Shown here: positions 5,927 to 12,514 of the stretch, in pieces
How the letters are laid out: each line of letters starts with the position of its first letter
Position numbering within the stretch: the first letter of the stretch is position 1
Origin: an uncultured Alistipes sp.
GTDB taxonomy: Bacteria > Bacteroidota > Bacteroidia > Bacteroidales > Rikenellaceae
NCBI GenBank assembly: GCA_910586375.1
Contig: CAJUIE010000039.1
Coordinates: 1-12,514 of the forward strand
Direction of reading: 5' to 3'
Length of the DNA: 12,514 bases
Program-made: the position numbers and the translations under genes
Notes under the pieces: generated by a model
Databases searched by the model: none
The model's input: only the letters and a program-made list of their open reading frames with translations
Told to the model about the DNA's origin: nothing

Positions 5927-7915
5927 TTAGTTGTCGATCGGTGCGCAGCGCTTGAGTACCTCGTATGCCTCCGTGATGCCGAGCTCTCCGGCTTTCGAGA
6001 GGTCGAGGCACCCTTTGCGCGTGTCTTTCATGAAAATCTGGATGATGCCCCGGTTGTAGTAGGCCTCGGCAAACCAGGGATTGCGCTCGATGGCCCGTGT
6101 GTAGTCTTCGAAAGCTTCGGGCAGGTTCCCCGAGAGGGCTTTGAGGTTGGCCCGGTTATAATAGGTGTGGGCGAAGTCGGGGAAGAGCTTCGCAGCCTTG
6201 TTCAGGTCGGCCACTGCCTCGTCGTAGTTGTAGGTGCGTTTCGAGTTGTTGTTGAGTCTGTTCGCAGGGTCCGAGTCGATCGTTATTTGCTGGTAGGAGT
6301 TGTCGATCGACGAGATGAAGTCGATCATTTCGGCCCGTGTGGTCGACCGGTTGAGGTAGAGAAACGGGTTACCCGGGTTCTGCTCTATGGCCAGCGTGTA
6401 GGTGTTCACCGAGTTGGTGTATTGTTTGATGAGCGACTGTGTAACGCCGCGTTCGAAGAGAACCTCCCATGTAGCCGTGCCGGTTCTGAGCCTTTGGGCA
6501 AGCTCTTTGTCCAGAAGCAGTAAGGTGTCGGGTGTCAGGTCACTCTCGCGACACGAGAGGGTCAGGCAGGGATTGCCGGCCCGCTGCTTGAAATCCTCGA
6601 CACGTTGCAGGTGGTACGCGTTGCGGGCTGGCAGGGTGTCGGGCTGCATGAGTGTGAATTTGAAGAGCGGCAGCAACCGCATATCTTCACGGCCTCCGTT
6701 GTGTCCCGTGATGTTCTCGAAGCTGTTGCCCGAGAGCTTGGTTTCGAACGAGAGCAGGCGGTCGAAGCGCTGCGTTGTGTCGGCATAGATCGACCAGGTG
6801 CTGTCGTTCAGGCGCGAGCGATAGGCGGCGATCTTTTTTTGGGCTGTGTCGCGGTCTTGCCGGGCTCCGCGGGAGTCGCGCAGCAGCTCGCGCAGGCGCC
6901 CGCGGTAGATGTAGGCATTGGCGAAGTCGGGGTAGAGCTCGATGGCTGACGTGTAGTCTTCGACAGCCTTTTCGATGTTGCCTAACTGGGTGTGGACTCC
7001 CGCCCGGTTGTAGTAGACCAGCACGTTGCCTGGCGAGTAAAGCGCCACGCGGTCATAATCGTCGAGTGCCCGGTTGTAGTCGCCCACCTGCGTGCGCAGC
7101 ATTGCCCGGTTGAAGTAGGCCAGCGAGTTGAGCGTGTCGAGTGCAATCACCCGGTCGAAGTCGGCCAGTGCCTGCGTCGGGCGGTTGGTCGACGAGTAGA
7201 CCAGGGCCCGGTTGAAGAAGGAGAGTACGAAGGTCGAGTCGCACGTTACGGCCTTGTCGAAGTCTTTTTCGGCTTCGGCGTAGCGTTCCTGCTGCATGTA
7301 GAGCGCTCCGCGGCGGTTGTAGCCGTTGGGATTTTCGCGGTTGGTGCGGATTGCGGTGTCGAAGTCGGCGTAGGCGCGCACCGTGTCCTTCAGATGCAGG
7401 TGGCTCAGGCCCCGGCAGATGTAGGCATCGGCTACCTTGTTGTCCTGGCGGATGAATTGGTCGAAGTCCTCCACAGCCTCCTTGAACTGCTGGTTCAGCA
7501 GGCGCGTCACGCCGCGGCTGTAGTAGGGGCCCGGCAGGTCGGGACGCAGATCGATGGCTTCCCGGAAATCTTGCAGGGCGTCATCGTAATTGCCTAAGCG
7601 CGAGCGCGTCACAGCGCGATAGGTGTAGGCTTGGGTGTAGACCGGGTTTTTACCGATGGCCGTCGAGAAGTCGGCTTCGGCACCGATCAGGTCATCGAGG
7701 TTATACTTGGCAATGCCGCGCAGAAAATAGCCTTCGTAGGCCTCTTCATCGAAGCGCAGCAGGGTGTTGAGTGTGCGGATAGCCTCCTGGTAGTTGTTGT
7801 CCATCATGCAGCGCTGGCCCATCCAGAAGAAATACTCCCGGTTGTACTGTGCCCGGACTCTCGACCCGCACAGCAGCGCTGCACCCAGCATGATGGCTAT
7901 GATTATTTTCCGCAT
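5927..7915 (-). CDS. Secreted TPR-repeat protein, 14 TPRs
   Basis: A 662-aa protein with a clear signal peptide (MRKIIIAIMLGAALLCGSRVRAQ; cleavage likely after about residue 22). Ten uninterrupted 34-residue TPR units follow (26-365) with the usual pattern of Y-x-x-R/G, A, F and P at fixed positions. A non-repeat linker (about 366-485) contains two cysteines (NPCLTLSC). About four more TPR units fill the C-terminal part, the second of these carrying a roughly 30-residue insertion. TPR arrays bind other proteins, so this is likely a periplasmic or surface-tethered scaffold. There is no catalytic domain. It lacks a lipobox, so it is not an obvious lipoprotein. It is the first gene of a probable two-gene unit with the MFSD1-like transporter, which suggests but does not prove a common function. 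I see no clear TAnnTTTG promoter in the 230 nt upstream. Confidence 0.85.
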   Translation of the reverse strand: MRKIIIAIMLGAALLCGSRVRAQYNREYFFWMGQRCMMDNNYQEAIRTLNTLLRFDEEAYEGYFLRGIAKYNLDDLIGAEADFSTAIGKNPVYTQAYTYRAVTRSRLGNYDDALQDFREAIDLRPDLPGPYYSRGVTRLLNQQFKEAVEDFDQFIRQDNKVADAYICRGLSHLHLKDTVRAYADFDTAIRTNRENPNGYNRRGALYMQQERYAEAEKDFDKAVTCDSTFVLSFFNRALVYSSTNRPTQALADFDRVIALDTLNSLAYFNRAMLRTQVGDYNRALDDYDRVALYSPGNVLVYYNRAGVHTQLGNIEKAVEDYTSAIELYPDFANAYIYRGRLRELLRDSRGARQDRDTAQKKIAAYRSRLNDSTWSIYADTTQRFDRLLSFETKLSGNSFENITGHNGGREDMRLLPLFKFTLMQPDTLPARNAYHLQRVEDFKQRAGNPCLTLSCRESDLTPDTLLLLDKELAQRLRTGTATWEVLFERGVTQSLIKQYTNSVNTYTLAIEQNPGNPFLYLNRSTTRAEMIDFISSIDNSYQQITIDSDPANRLNNNSKRTYNYDEAVADLNKAAKLFPDFAHTYYNRANLKALSGNLPEAFEDYTRAIERNPWFAEAYYNRGIIQIFMKDTRKGCLDLSKAGELGITEAYEVLKRCAPIDN

Positions 7916-7989
7916 TTTCTCTTTTTAACGCATTTTTGCGGTGTTTATTTTGTCGTTCCTGCCTTTCTGAGAGAAGAGCGGGGAATCGA

Positions 7990-8147
7990 TTGCGAGCTCG
8001 CAGCCAGCGGTGTCGAGCCTCCGCATCCGGGGGCTGCGGCTCGACCGGCAAATGCCGGACTTTTCGGGCCGGAGACTGCGGACGGAACGCAACGCAAAGT
8101 TGCGGGCCTCCGCGGGGGCAGGCTCCGGCCCGAAAATCCCCCCCCCT
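7990..8147. repeat. GC-rich intergenic inverted-repeat element between TPR gene and era
   Basis: The region 7916-8147 has no gene. It contains a GTCGAGCC/GGCTCGAC stem (about 8011-8044), a CCGGCA-AA-TGCCGG hairpin (8045-8058), and a long inverted repeat with arms 8061-8079 and 8118-8136 matching at 18 of 19 positions. Within that repeat lies a small GCAAC/GTTGC hairpin (8089-8103). The 16-nt core 8099-8114 is shared in reverse complement with 4384-4399. The 12-nt ACGCAAAGTTGC at 8092-8103 also occurs at 2902-2913 at the end of copy A. A C9 run (8138-8146) directly follows the era stop on the other strand. Confidence 0.7.
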
Positions 8148-9029
8148 CTATTCCTGTTCGTAGCCGAATCGGCGCAGCTGGCGGGGGTTGTTGCGCCAGT
8201 CGTCGGCCACCTTGACGAAGAGCTCCAGGAAGACCTTCTTGCCCAGGAATTGCTCCATCTCTTCGCGGGCTGCGCGGCCTACACGCTTGAGTTTCTCGCC
8301 TTTGTGACCTATGATGATGCCTTTTTGGGAGTCCCGGGATACGTAGATTGTTGCCGCGATGCGGTCGATCGTCGGCTCCTCCTTGTAGGTGTCGATTTCG
8401 ATTTCGCAACAGTAGGGTATCTCCTTGTCGTAGTTGCGCAGGATTTTTTCGCGGATGATCTCCGAGGCGAAGAAACGCAGGGTTTTGTCCGTGAGCGTAT
8501 CTTTGGGGTAGAACGCCGGGCCCTCAGGCAGTAGCTCCAGGATCGTTTCGAACAACCCCTCGACATTGAACCGTTCCCGGGCTGAGGTCGGAATGATCCG
8601 GGCTTCGGGCAGTGCTGCGTGCCACTTCTCCACCAGAGCGTCTAATGCTGCGGGCGTCGAGAGGTCGATTTTGTTGATGACTACAATCGTTGGAATGCCG
8701 CTGTGGGCTATGCGCTCCACGACTTCGGCCGAACGATCGCCCTGCTCCACCGTGTCGGTGACGTAGAGCAGCACGTCGGCATCGGTCAGCGCTCCGGTTA
8801 CGAATTTCATCATCGACTCCTGCAGCTTGTAGGCGGGTTTCAGGATGCCCGGCGTGTCGGAATAGACGATTTGGAACTCCTCGCCCGAGACGATGCCCAT
8901 GATGCGGTGGCGTGTGGTCTGGGCTTTCGAGGTTATGATCGAGAGCTTCTCTCCCACTAAGGCGTTCATCAGCGTCGATTTTCCTACATTGGGATTCCCT
9001 ATGATGTTTACAAAGCCCGATTTGTGCAT
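8148..9029 (-). CDS. era: GTPase Era, 16S rRNA maturation / 30S assembly
   Basis: A 293-aa GTPase with the full set of G motifs: G1 GNPNVGKS (11-18), the Era effector TTRHRI (38-43), G3 DTPG (58-61), G4 NKID (119-122) and G5 TSA (148-150). A C-terminal type II KH domain follows, with GHKG (241-244) as its GxxG loop and the conserved ADDWRNNP tail (275-282). Era binds the 3' end of 16S rRNA and couples GTP to 30S maturation and cell-cycle events, at the inner membrane and on ribosomes. Length and motifs are standard. The ATG at 9029 is supported by a minus-strand TACCTTTG promoter about 24 nt upstream. The TAG stop is followed by A and nine G on the coding strand and then by a large inverted repeat. 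Era appears to be transcribed alone. Confidence 0.96.
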   Translation of the reverse strand: MHKSGFVNIIGNPNVGKSTLMNALVGEKLSIITSKAQTTRHRIMGIVSGEEFQIVYSDTPGILKPAYKLQESMMKFVTGALTDADVLLYVTDTVEQGDRSAEVVERIAHSGIPTIVVINKIDLSTPAALDALVEKWHAALPEARIIPTSARERFNVEGLFETILELLPEGPAFYPKDTLTDKTLRFFASEIIREKILRNYDKEIPYCCEIEIDTYKEEPTIDRIAATIYVSRDSQKGIIIGHKGEKLKRVGRAAREEMEQFLGKKVFLELFVKVADDWRNNPRQLRRFGYEQE

Positions 9030-9052
9030 CTTCGTATTCTTGTTTTATCGTC

Positions 9053-9060
9053 CAAAGGTA
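9053..9060 (-). promoter_or_regulatory. -7 element for era
   Basis: On the minus strand this reads TACCTTTG, matching TAnnTTTG, and gives an era leader of about 20 nt. It is divergent from a plus-strand TATCTTTG at 9082-9089. Confidence 0.6.
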
Positions 9061-9081
9061 GTGATTTCTGCGGATTTTTCC

Positions 9082-9089
9082 TATCTTTG
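9082..9089 (+). promoter_or_regulatory. Divergent plus-strand -7 element upstream of the structured RNA region
   Basis: TATCTTTG is an exact match to TAnnTTTG. The first downstream protein gene starts more than 300 nt later (9408), and a second -7 element lies at 9210. A transcript from here would cover 9094-9223, which holds no ORF beyond a three-codon ATG-GTA-AAA-TAA. Its product, if any, is unknown. Confidence 0.45.
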
Positions 9090-9209
9090 CAATAGATTCA
9101 CCCAAATCCGGGAGCCTATGGTAAAATAAGATTGATTGTTTTTTGTTCTGCTTGAATTTCCCGTGCCGTCTACGCATTAAAAGCGCCGGCACTTACATAT
9201 AAAAAGCGT

Positions 9210-9217
9210 TAATTTTG
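9210..9217 (+). promoter_or_regulatory. -7 element of the structured RNA candidate
   Basis: TAATTTTG matches TAnnTTTG and ends 6 nt before G9224. That G is the first base of the outer stem of the structured RNA, which fits a start of transcription at the helix end. No clear -33 element. Confidence 0.55.
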
Positions 9218-9223
9218 CGTCTT

Positions 9224-9337
9224 GTCTCTGAAATCTCGACAGTTTCATATGGCACAAGAAGTGAAGTTGATGCTCACGTGTTCAGCGTGGGCTTCACTTT
9301 CGTATTTGTGCCAAGGGTTGTCGAGAACCTCAGAGAC
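9224..9337 (+). ncRNA. Rod-shaped structured RNA candidate, 6S-like
   Basis: The 114-nt segment folds as one long interrupted hairpin. The pairings are: 9224-9231 with 9330-9337 (8 bp, GUCUCUGA/UCAGAGAC); 9234-9241 with 9319-9326 (8 bp); 9250-9257 with 9306-9313 (8 bp); 9260-9265 with 9293-9298 (6 bp); and 9272-9278 with 9286-9292 (7 bp, one G-U) closed by a UGUUCAG loop. The largest bubble (9242-9249 against 9314-9318) sits in the middle. A -7 promoter ends 6 nt before the first base. Size, rod shape, central bubble and promoter placement fit a 6S-type RNA (a Bacteroidetes form is known as 6S-Flavo), which would bind RNA polymerase. I cannot verify the match by sequence alone. The T-rich tract at 9360-9373 could end the transcript. 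Alternatives: a different regulatory RNA, or the leader of the next gene. Confidence 0.6.
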
Positions 9338-9407
9338 AGATATAAAGTTTTGTCCCACGTTTTTTTTGTTTTGTTCCCGAATGAATACCCAATTTTCTGA
9401 ATAAGTC

Positions 9408-9815
9408 ATGGAAAATCTCTCCTTTTTTTCCGGTGTGGCTCTTGGCGCGCTGTTGTCGGGTTATCTTTTTTTTACATGTTATGATCGTCTCGACTGTTTC
9501 TTTTTTGGTGGTTCCCAGGTGGGAGCTGCGCAGGATTATGAGCCGTTCGGTCGCTCCCAGCTGCTTGTCAGTGCAGTCTGCGGAGTTCTGATAAGTGGTC
9601 TGTACTGCTTCGGATACTTCGTTGCGGAGCTTAAGGTCGTTGTCGCGGCCATAGTCGTTGCGATTCTGGCGTATAACCTTTACCAAGCCAGTGTGCGGAT
9701 GCACTCCTTCGGGGCTCGTGCTGGTAAATTCGCCTTTCTGGCCTCCGCCTGCTCCGTTTGTTTCGGGGTAGGCATCCTCGGGTCGTTGCCCATCTTTATC
9801 ATCCTTGTCTCTTAG
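9408..9815 (+). CDS. Small integral membrane protein, unknown function
   Basis: A 135-aa protein that I do not recognise as a family. Four hydrophobic segments are visible at about residues 5-24, 48-70, 72-92 and 105-134. It has a short polar stretch with GGSQVGAAQDYEPFGRSQ (34-51) and a positively charged segment YQASVRMHSFGARAGK (92-107). Such a four-segment layout is typical of small uncharacterised inner-membrane proteins. The ATG at 9408 follows the structured RNA candidate by 70 nt, so it may be read from the same promoter. It converges on ffh, and the shared hairpin at 9835-9870 separates them. The TAG stop is followed at once by nine C. Codon use is poorer in G+C than the neighbours but still typical. 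Confidence 0.65.
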   Translation: MENLSFFSGVALGALLSGYLFFTCYDRLDCFFFGGSQVGAAQDYEPFGRSQLLVSAVCGVLISGLYCFGYFVAELKVVVAAIVVAILAYNLYQASVRMHSFGARAGKFAFLASACSVCFGVGILGSLPIFIILVS

Positions 9816-9827
9816 CCCCCCCCCTCC

Positions 9828-9870
9828 AAAAAAAGCCCCGGATTCCTGCCCAATAAAAGGAATCCGGGGC
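9828..9870 (-). terminator. Intrinsic terminator of ffh (also stops the convergent membrane gene)
   Basis: A perfect 13-bp stem (9835-9847 with 9858-9870, GCCCCGGATTCCT / AGGAATCCGGGGC) has a 10-nt loop. On the minus strand it is followed by seven T (plus-strand A at 9828-9834). The plus-strand side has only CTTTG, so the minus direction is the stronger one. Confidence 0.9.
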
Positions 9871-9895
9871 CTTTGTGAAGTTGTGAAACGGGGGC

Positions 9896-11227
9896 TTAGC
9901 GACGCATCATACCGCCCGGGAGCCTGGGCATCCGCAGGTTGCCGCCCGCTACGGTCTTCATCATCTTGCGCGTCTGCTCGAATTGTTTCAGGAGCTTGTT
10001 TACGTCGGCCATCGTGGTGCCCGAGCCTTTGGCTATGCGTTCACGACGGCGGGCGTTGATGATTTCGGGGTGCGAGCGTTCGTCGGGGGTCATCGACGAA
10101 ATGATCGCCTCGGTCTGCTTGAAGGCATCGTCGGGAATGTCCACATCCTTGAGCATCTTGCCCATGCCGGGGATCATCGAGGCGAGGTCCTTGAGGTTGC
10201 CCATCTTCTTGATCTGCTGGATCTGGGCGATGAAGTCGTTGAAATCGAACTGATTCTTGACGATTTTCTTCTTCAGACGCCGGGCCTCCTCTTCATCGTA
10301 CTGTTCCTGAGCGCGTTCCACGAGCGACACCACGTCGCCCATGCCCAGAATACGGTCGGCCATACGCTCGGGGTGGAACACTTGCAGAGCGTCCATCTTT
10401 TCGCCCGTGGAGAGGAATTTCAGCGGTTTGTCCACTACGGAGCGGATCGAAATCGCGGCACCGCCGCGCGTGTCGCCGTCGAGTTTGGTCAGCACCACGC
10501 CGTCGAAGTCGAGCCGGTCGTTGAACTCGCGGGCTGTGTTCACGGCGTCCTGACCCGTCATGGCATCCACCACGAAAAGGGTCTCCGAGGGCTTCACTGC
10601 TGCCTTCACTGCCGCAATCTCCTGCATCATTGCTTCGTCCACGGCCAGACGGCCCGCCGTGTCGACGATCACGACGTTATAACCTCTCTGCCGGGCGTAT
10701 TGAATGGCGTTCTGCGCGATTTCTACCGGATTGCGGTTGCCCTCTTCGGTGTAGACCTCCACGCCGGTCTGCTGTCCCAGTACTTTCAGCTGGTCGATCG
10801 CTGCCGGACGGTAGACGTCGCCCGCGACTAAAAGCACCTGACGGCCCTTTTTTGTCTTGAGCAGCGCGGCTAACTTGCCCGAGAAGGTCGTCTTACCCGA
10901 ACCTTGCAGACCCGCAATCAGGATCACGGCCGGCGTGCCGTCCAGACGAATATCGGTCGCTGTGCCGCCCATCAGAGCGGCCAGTTCATCGCGCACGATC
11001 TTGGTCATCATCTGCCCCGGTTTGACGGCTGTCAGCACATTCTGGCCCAGAGCTTTCTGCTTCACCGTGTCGGTGAAGGTCTTGGCTACCTTGTAGTTGA
11101 CGTCGGCGTCGATCAACGCACGGCGTATCTCCTTGAGGGTCTCTGCTACGTTTATCTCCGTGATGCGGCCCTCGCCTTTGAGTATTTTGAACGACCGTTC
11201 GAGTTTGTCGGTCAGGTTTTCGAACAT
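9896..11227 (-). CDS. ffh: Signal recognition particle protein Ffh (SRP54)
   Basis: A 443-aa SRP GTPase that binds signal sequences of nascent membrane proteins together with SRP RNA and docks with FtsY at the membrane. The N domain (about 1-95) carries the usual ALLEADV-type motif as ALIDADVNYKVA (37-48). The G domain has G1 GLQGSGKTT (106-114), DTAGR (189-193), TKLDGD (247-252) and the GGAAIS segment (255-260). The M domain (about 325-443) has the MGNLKDLASMIPGMGKM finger region (342-358), the RNA-binding GSGTT (401-405) and a methionine-rich tail. Length and motif order are standard. The ATG at 11227 is preceded by a TATCTTTA -7 element with one mismatch. No rpsP or other ribosomal partner follows; the gene is alone and convergent with the small membrane protein. 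Confidence 0.97.
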   Translation of the reverse strand: MFENLTDKLERSFKILKGEGRITEINVAETLKEIRRALIDADVNYKVAKTFTDTVKQKALGQNVLTAVKPGQMMTKIVRDELAALMGGTATDIRLDGTPAVILIAGLQGSGKTTFSGKLAALLKTKKGRQVLLVAGDVYRPAAIDQLKVLGQQTGVEVYTEEGNRNPVEIAQNAIQYARQRGYNVVIVDTAGRLAVDEAMMQEIAAVKAAVKPSETLFVVDAMTGQDAVNTAREFNDRLDFDGVVLTKLDGDTRGGAAISIRSVVDKPLKFLSTGEKMDALQVFHPERMADRILGMGDVVSLVERAQEQYDEEEARRLKKKIVKNQFDFNDFIAQIQQIKKMGNLKDLASMIPGMGKMLKDVDIPDDAFKQTEAIISSMTPDERSHPEIINARRRERIAKGSGTTMADVNKLLKQFEQTRKMMKTVAGGNLRMPRLPGGMMRR

Positions 11228-11249
11228 GGCAATCGGTTTTTTGAGGGGA

Positions 11250-11257
11250 TAAAGATA
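11250..11257 (-). promoter_or_regulatory. Probable -7 element for ffh
   Basis: On the minus strand TATCTTTA lies about 22 nt upstream of the ATG at 11227. It differs from TAnnTTTG only in the last base. Confidence 0.45.
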
Positions 11258-11297
11258 CGATTAAGCCGGCAGCAAAACAAATTTATTTGCATCGATC

Positions 11298-11492
11298 CCC
11301 GCTTCGGGTTACCGCGCCAGCAATTCCGGCGGCCTGTACCGTGTGGGCTCGTACGGTTACGCCTGGGGCAGTTCGCCTTCTTCGGCGTCGAGCGTGGGCG
11401 GGTCGTACTTGGACTTCGGCAGTTCCTACGTGAACCCCGAGTACTACACCAACCGTGCGAACGGTTTCCCCGTTCGCTGCGTGCAGGAATAA
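11298..11492 (+). pseudogene. Orphan C-terminal fragment of a TIGR02145 / C-lectin-fold protein (variable-region copy B)
   Basis: Sixty-four codons and a TAA stop read PASGYRASNSGGLYRVG through WGSSPSSASSVGGS to NRANGFPVRCVQE. This is the last strand-loop part of a TIGR02145-like domain and aligns without gaps to copy A at 2910-3098. There is no start codon: the frame is closed by a TAA about 35 nt upstream, and the segment directly before PASG is the ffh promoter region. Similarity to copy A begins sharply at CCCCGCTTCGGGT and ends at GTGCA. In contrast to copy A it keeps the natural stop. Its conserved positions are near-identical in DNA to copy A, while scattered NNC-type codons differ, the pattern of a diversity-generating retroelement variable region. 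It is unlikely to be translated where it is. Confidence 0.7.
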
Positions 11493-11525
11493 GAGAGGGG
11501 GGGCATCGGTTCTCTGCCAGAATAC

Positions 11526-11562
11526 AAAGCCCCCTCGCGCAGAAATAAAGCGAGGAGGCTTT
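11526..11562 (-). terminator. Intrinsic terminator of the GH3 glycosidase gene
   Basis: Arms 11526-11538 and 11550-11562 pair over 13 positions (one G-T) around an 11-nt loop. On the minus strand the second arm ends in GGGGGCTTTGTATT. It lies 19 nt after the TAA stop of the glycosidase. A shorter T stretch on the plus side may also stop transcripts from the left. Confidence 0.8.
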
Positions 11563-11580
11563 TATAGATGGACCGAATGA

Positions 11581-12514
11581 TTACTTCAGCCCGAAGTCCA
11601 CAGTGCCGCGGATGTCGTCCGACGCGACGCCGACATAAGCCGTGAAACGTCCTTGCTCGGCAACCCATGCCCCGGCCTTATCGTCGTAATATTGCAACAT
11701 GTCGGGTGTGATGTCGAAAACGACCCGTTGCGTCTGACCCGGTTCCAGAGTGATCTTGCGAAAGTCCTTGAGCTCCTTGACAGGCCGCGGCAACGACGAC
11801 TCCTCATCGCCGATATACAGCTGTACGACCTCGGCCCCGGCCCGGTCGCCCGTATTGGTTACGTCGGCCGAAACCCGGATATGTCCGTTCCGGGAGAGCG
11901 AAGTGCGGTCGGCCCGAACATCGGCGATTTCGAAAGTGGTATAGCTCAGACCGTGACCGAATGCGAACAGCGGTTTGATCTGCTGTGCTTCGTGCCAACG
12001 ATAACCCACGAAGATACCCTCTTTATAAGTCACACTATCGCCTCCGGGGAATTCACCTGCCTCCGCCGCGCTGTTATCCTCGATCCGCACGGGGAAGGTG
12101 AAAGGCAGCTTACCCGAAGGGTTGACCTCGCCGAACACTACGTCTGCCAGAGCGTTGCCCGTCTCGGAACCGGAGAACCACGCCTGCAACACCGTCGGCA
12201 CCTGGTCGATCCACGGCATGGCCACGGCATTGCCGCTGACCAGCACGACGGCCAGACGTGGATTGACCCCGGCCAGCGCCTCGATCACCCGATCCTGTGC
12301 ATAAGGAAGTCCGTATTGCTGGCGGTCGGCGCCTTCGCAGTCCTGAAAGTCGCTCTTATTGAGGCCACCCACGAAGATCACGGCGTCGGCTTCGCGGGCC
12401 GCAGCCACGGCATCGGCGATCAACCGCTCCCCGGAGCGTTTTTCGGAGAGGTCCTGCCCCGTGACGACACCGTTGTAATCGCCCGTGACGTCGCCCACGT
12501 AACCGCGTTCGTAG
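11581..12514 (-). CDS. Glycoside hydrolase family 3 beta-glucosidase-like protein, C-terminal part
   Basis: Partial gene: the reading frame is still open at the window edge (last codons seen are Y-E-R-G-Y-V), so the N-terminal catalytic barrel is not visible. About 310 residues remain. The first 190 form the GH3 C-terminal alpha/beta sandwich domain, with the blocks DAVIFVGG, EGADRQQYGLPYAQDRVIEA (in this domain family the acid/base region lies nearby), VLVSGNAVAMPW, GNALADVVFGEVNPSGKLPFTFP and FAFGHGLSYTTF. The last 110 form the fibronectin type III-like domain (VSADVTNTGDRAGAEVVQLYI, then LKDFRKITLEPGQTQ). GH3 enzymes remove terminal beta-linked glucose, xylose or similar sugars and are usually periplasmic in Bacteroidales. 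Substrate cannot be told from this part. A terminator follows 19 nt after the stop. Confidence 0.93.
   Translation of the reverse strand, partial: YERGYVGDVTGDYNGVVTGQDLSEKRSGERLIADAVAAAREADAVIFVGGLNKSDFQDCEGADRQQYGLPYAQDRVIEALAGVNPRLAVVLVSGNAVAMPWIDQVPTVLQAWFSGSETGNALADVVFGEVNPSGKLPFTFPVRIEDNSAAEAGEFPGGDSVTYKEGIFVGYRWHEAQQIKPLFAFGHGLSYTTFEIADVRADRTSLSRNGHIRVSADVTNTGDRAGAEVVQLYIGDEESSLPRPVKELKDFRKITLEPGQTQRVVFDITPDMLQYYDDKAGAWVAEQGRFTAYVGVASDDIRGTVDFGLK

Noticed and set aside
8061..8136. Rho-independent terminator of era
   Set aside because: The inverted repeat is long and strong, but no T run follows on the era strand; it fits an intergenic repeat element better.
9083..9205. tRNA gene in the era upstream region
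   Set aside because: No T-loop (GTTCRAAT-type), no acceptor stem pairing and no anticodon arm could be assembled.

Overview
The window looks like chromosomal DNA of a G+C-rich member of the Bacteroidales, most likely Alistipes or a close relative (Rikenellaceae). That assignment is inference. It rests on the repeated Bacteroidetes-type -7 promoter element TAnnTTTG upstream of genes, on protein types common in gut Bacteroidales (DUF2975-like membrane protein, FatA-type acyl-ACP thioesterase, GH3 glycosidase, TPR protein with an MFSD1-like transporter), and on GC-rich intergenic hairpins.

Layout from left to right. (1) 50-757, minus: DUF2975-like membrane protein with its own promoter. (2) 935-1153, minus: a 72-aa orphan ORF whose stop codon lies inside a terminator stem. 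(3) 1206-1934, plus: acyl-ACP thioesterase, followed by bacterioferritin at 2002-2535. A near-perfect intrinsic terminator sits only about 11 nt before the bacterioferritin start. (4) 2536-3186: a 650-nt gene-free stretch of GC-rich repeats and a truncated, minus-strand C-terminal fragment of a TIGR02145/C-type-lectin-like protein (copy A). (5) 3187-4323, plus: GT4-like glycosyltransferase that appears to be leaderless. (6) 4539-7915, minus: a two-gene unit of a secreted 14-TPR protein and an MFSD1-like transporter, ended by a bidirectional terminator. (7) 8148-9029, minus: Era GTPase, preceded by divergent promoters. (8) About 9224-9337, plus: a promoter-driven, rod-shaped structured RNA candidate that resembles a 6S-type RNA, then a small membrane protein (9408-9815). 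(9) 9896-11227, minus: Ffh. (10) 11298-11492, plus: a second orphan C-terminal fragment (copy B). (11) 11581 to the window end, minus: the C-terminal part of a GH3 glycosidase.

The most interesting signal is the pair of orphan fragments A and B. They lie about 8.2 kb apart in opposite orientation and share the same left and right boundaries over 189 nt. They differ at 30 positions: 26 fall in codon positions 1 or 2, only 4 in position 3, and 22 codons change amino acid. The constant codons are almost perfectly conserved at the DNA level. This is the pattern left by adenine-directed mutagenesis of NNC-type codons in variable regions of diversity-generating retroelements (DGRs). No reverse transcriptase or template repeat is in the window, so these would be remote or displaced variable-region cassettes. 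The other genes are mostly ordinary housekeeping (era, ffh) and envelope or metabolic functions.
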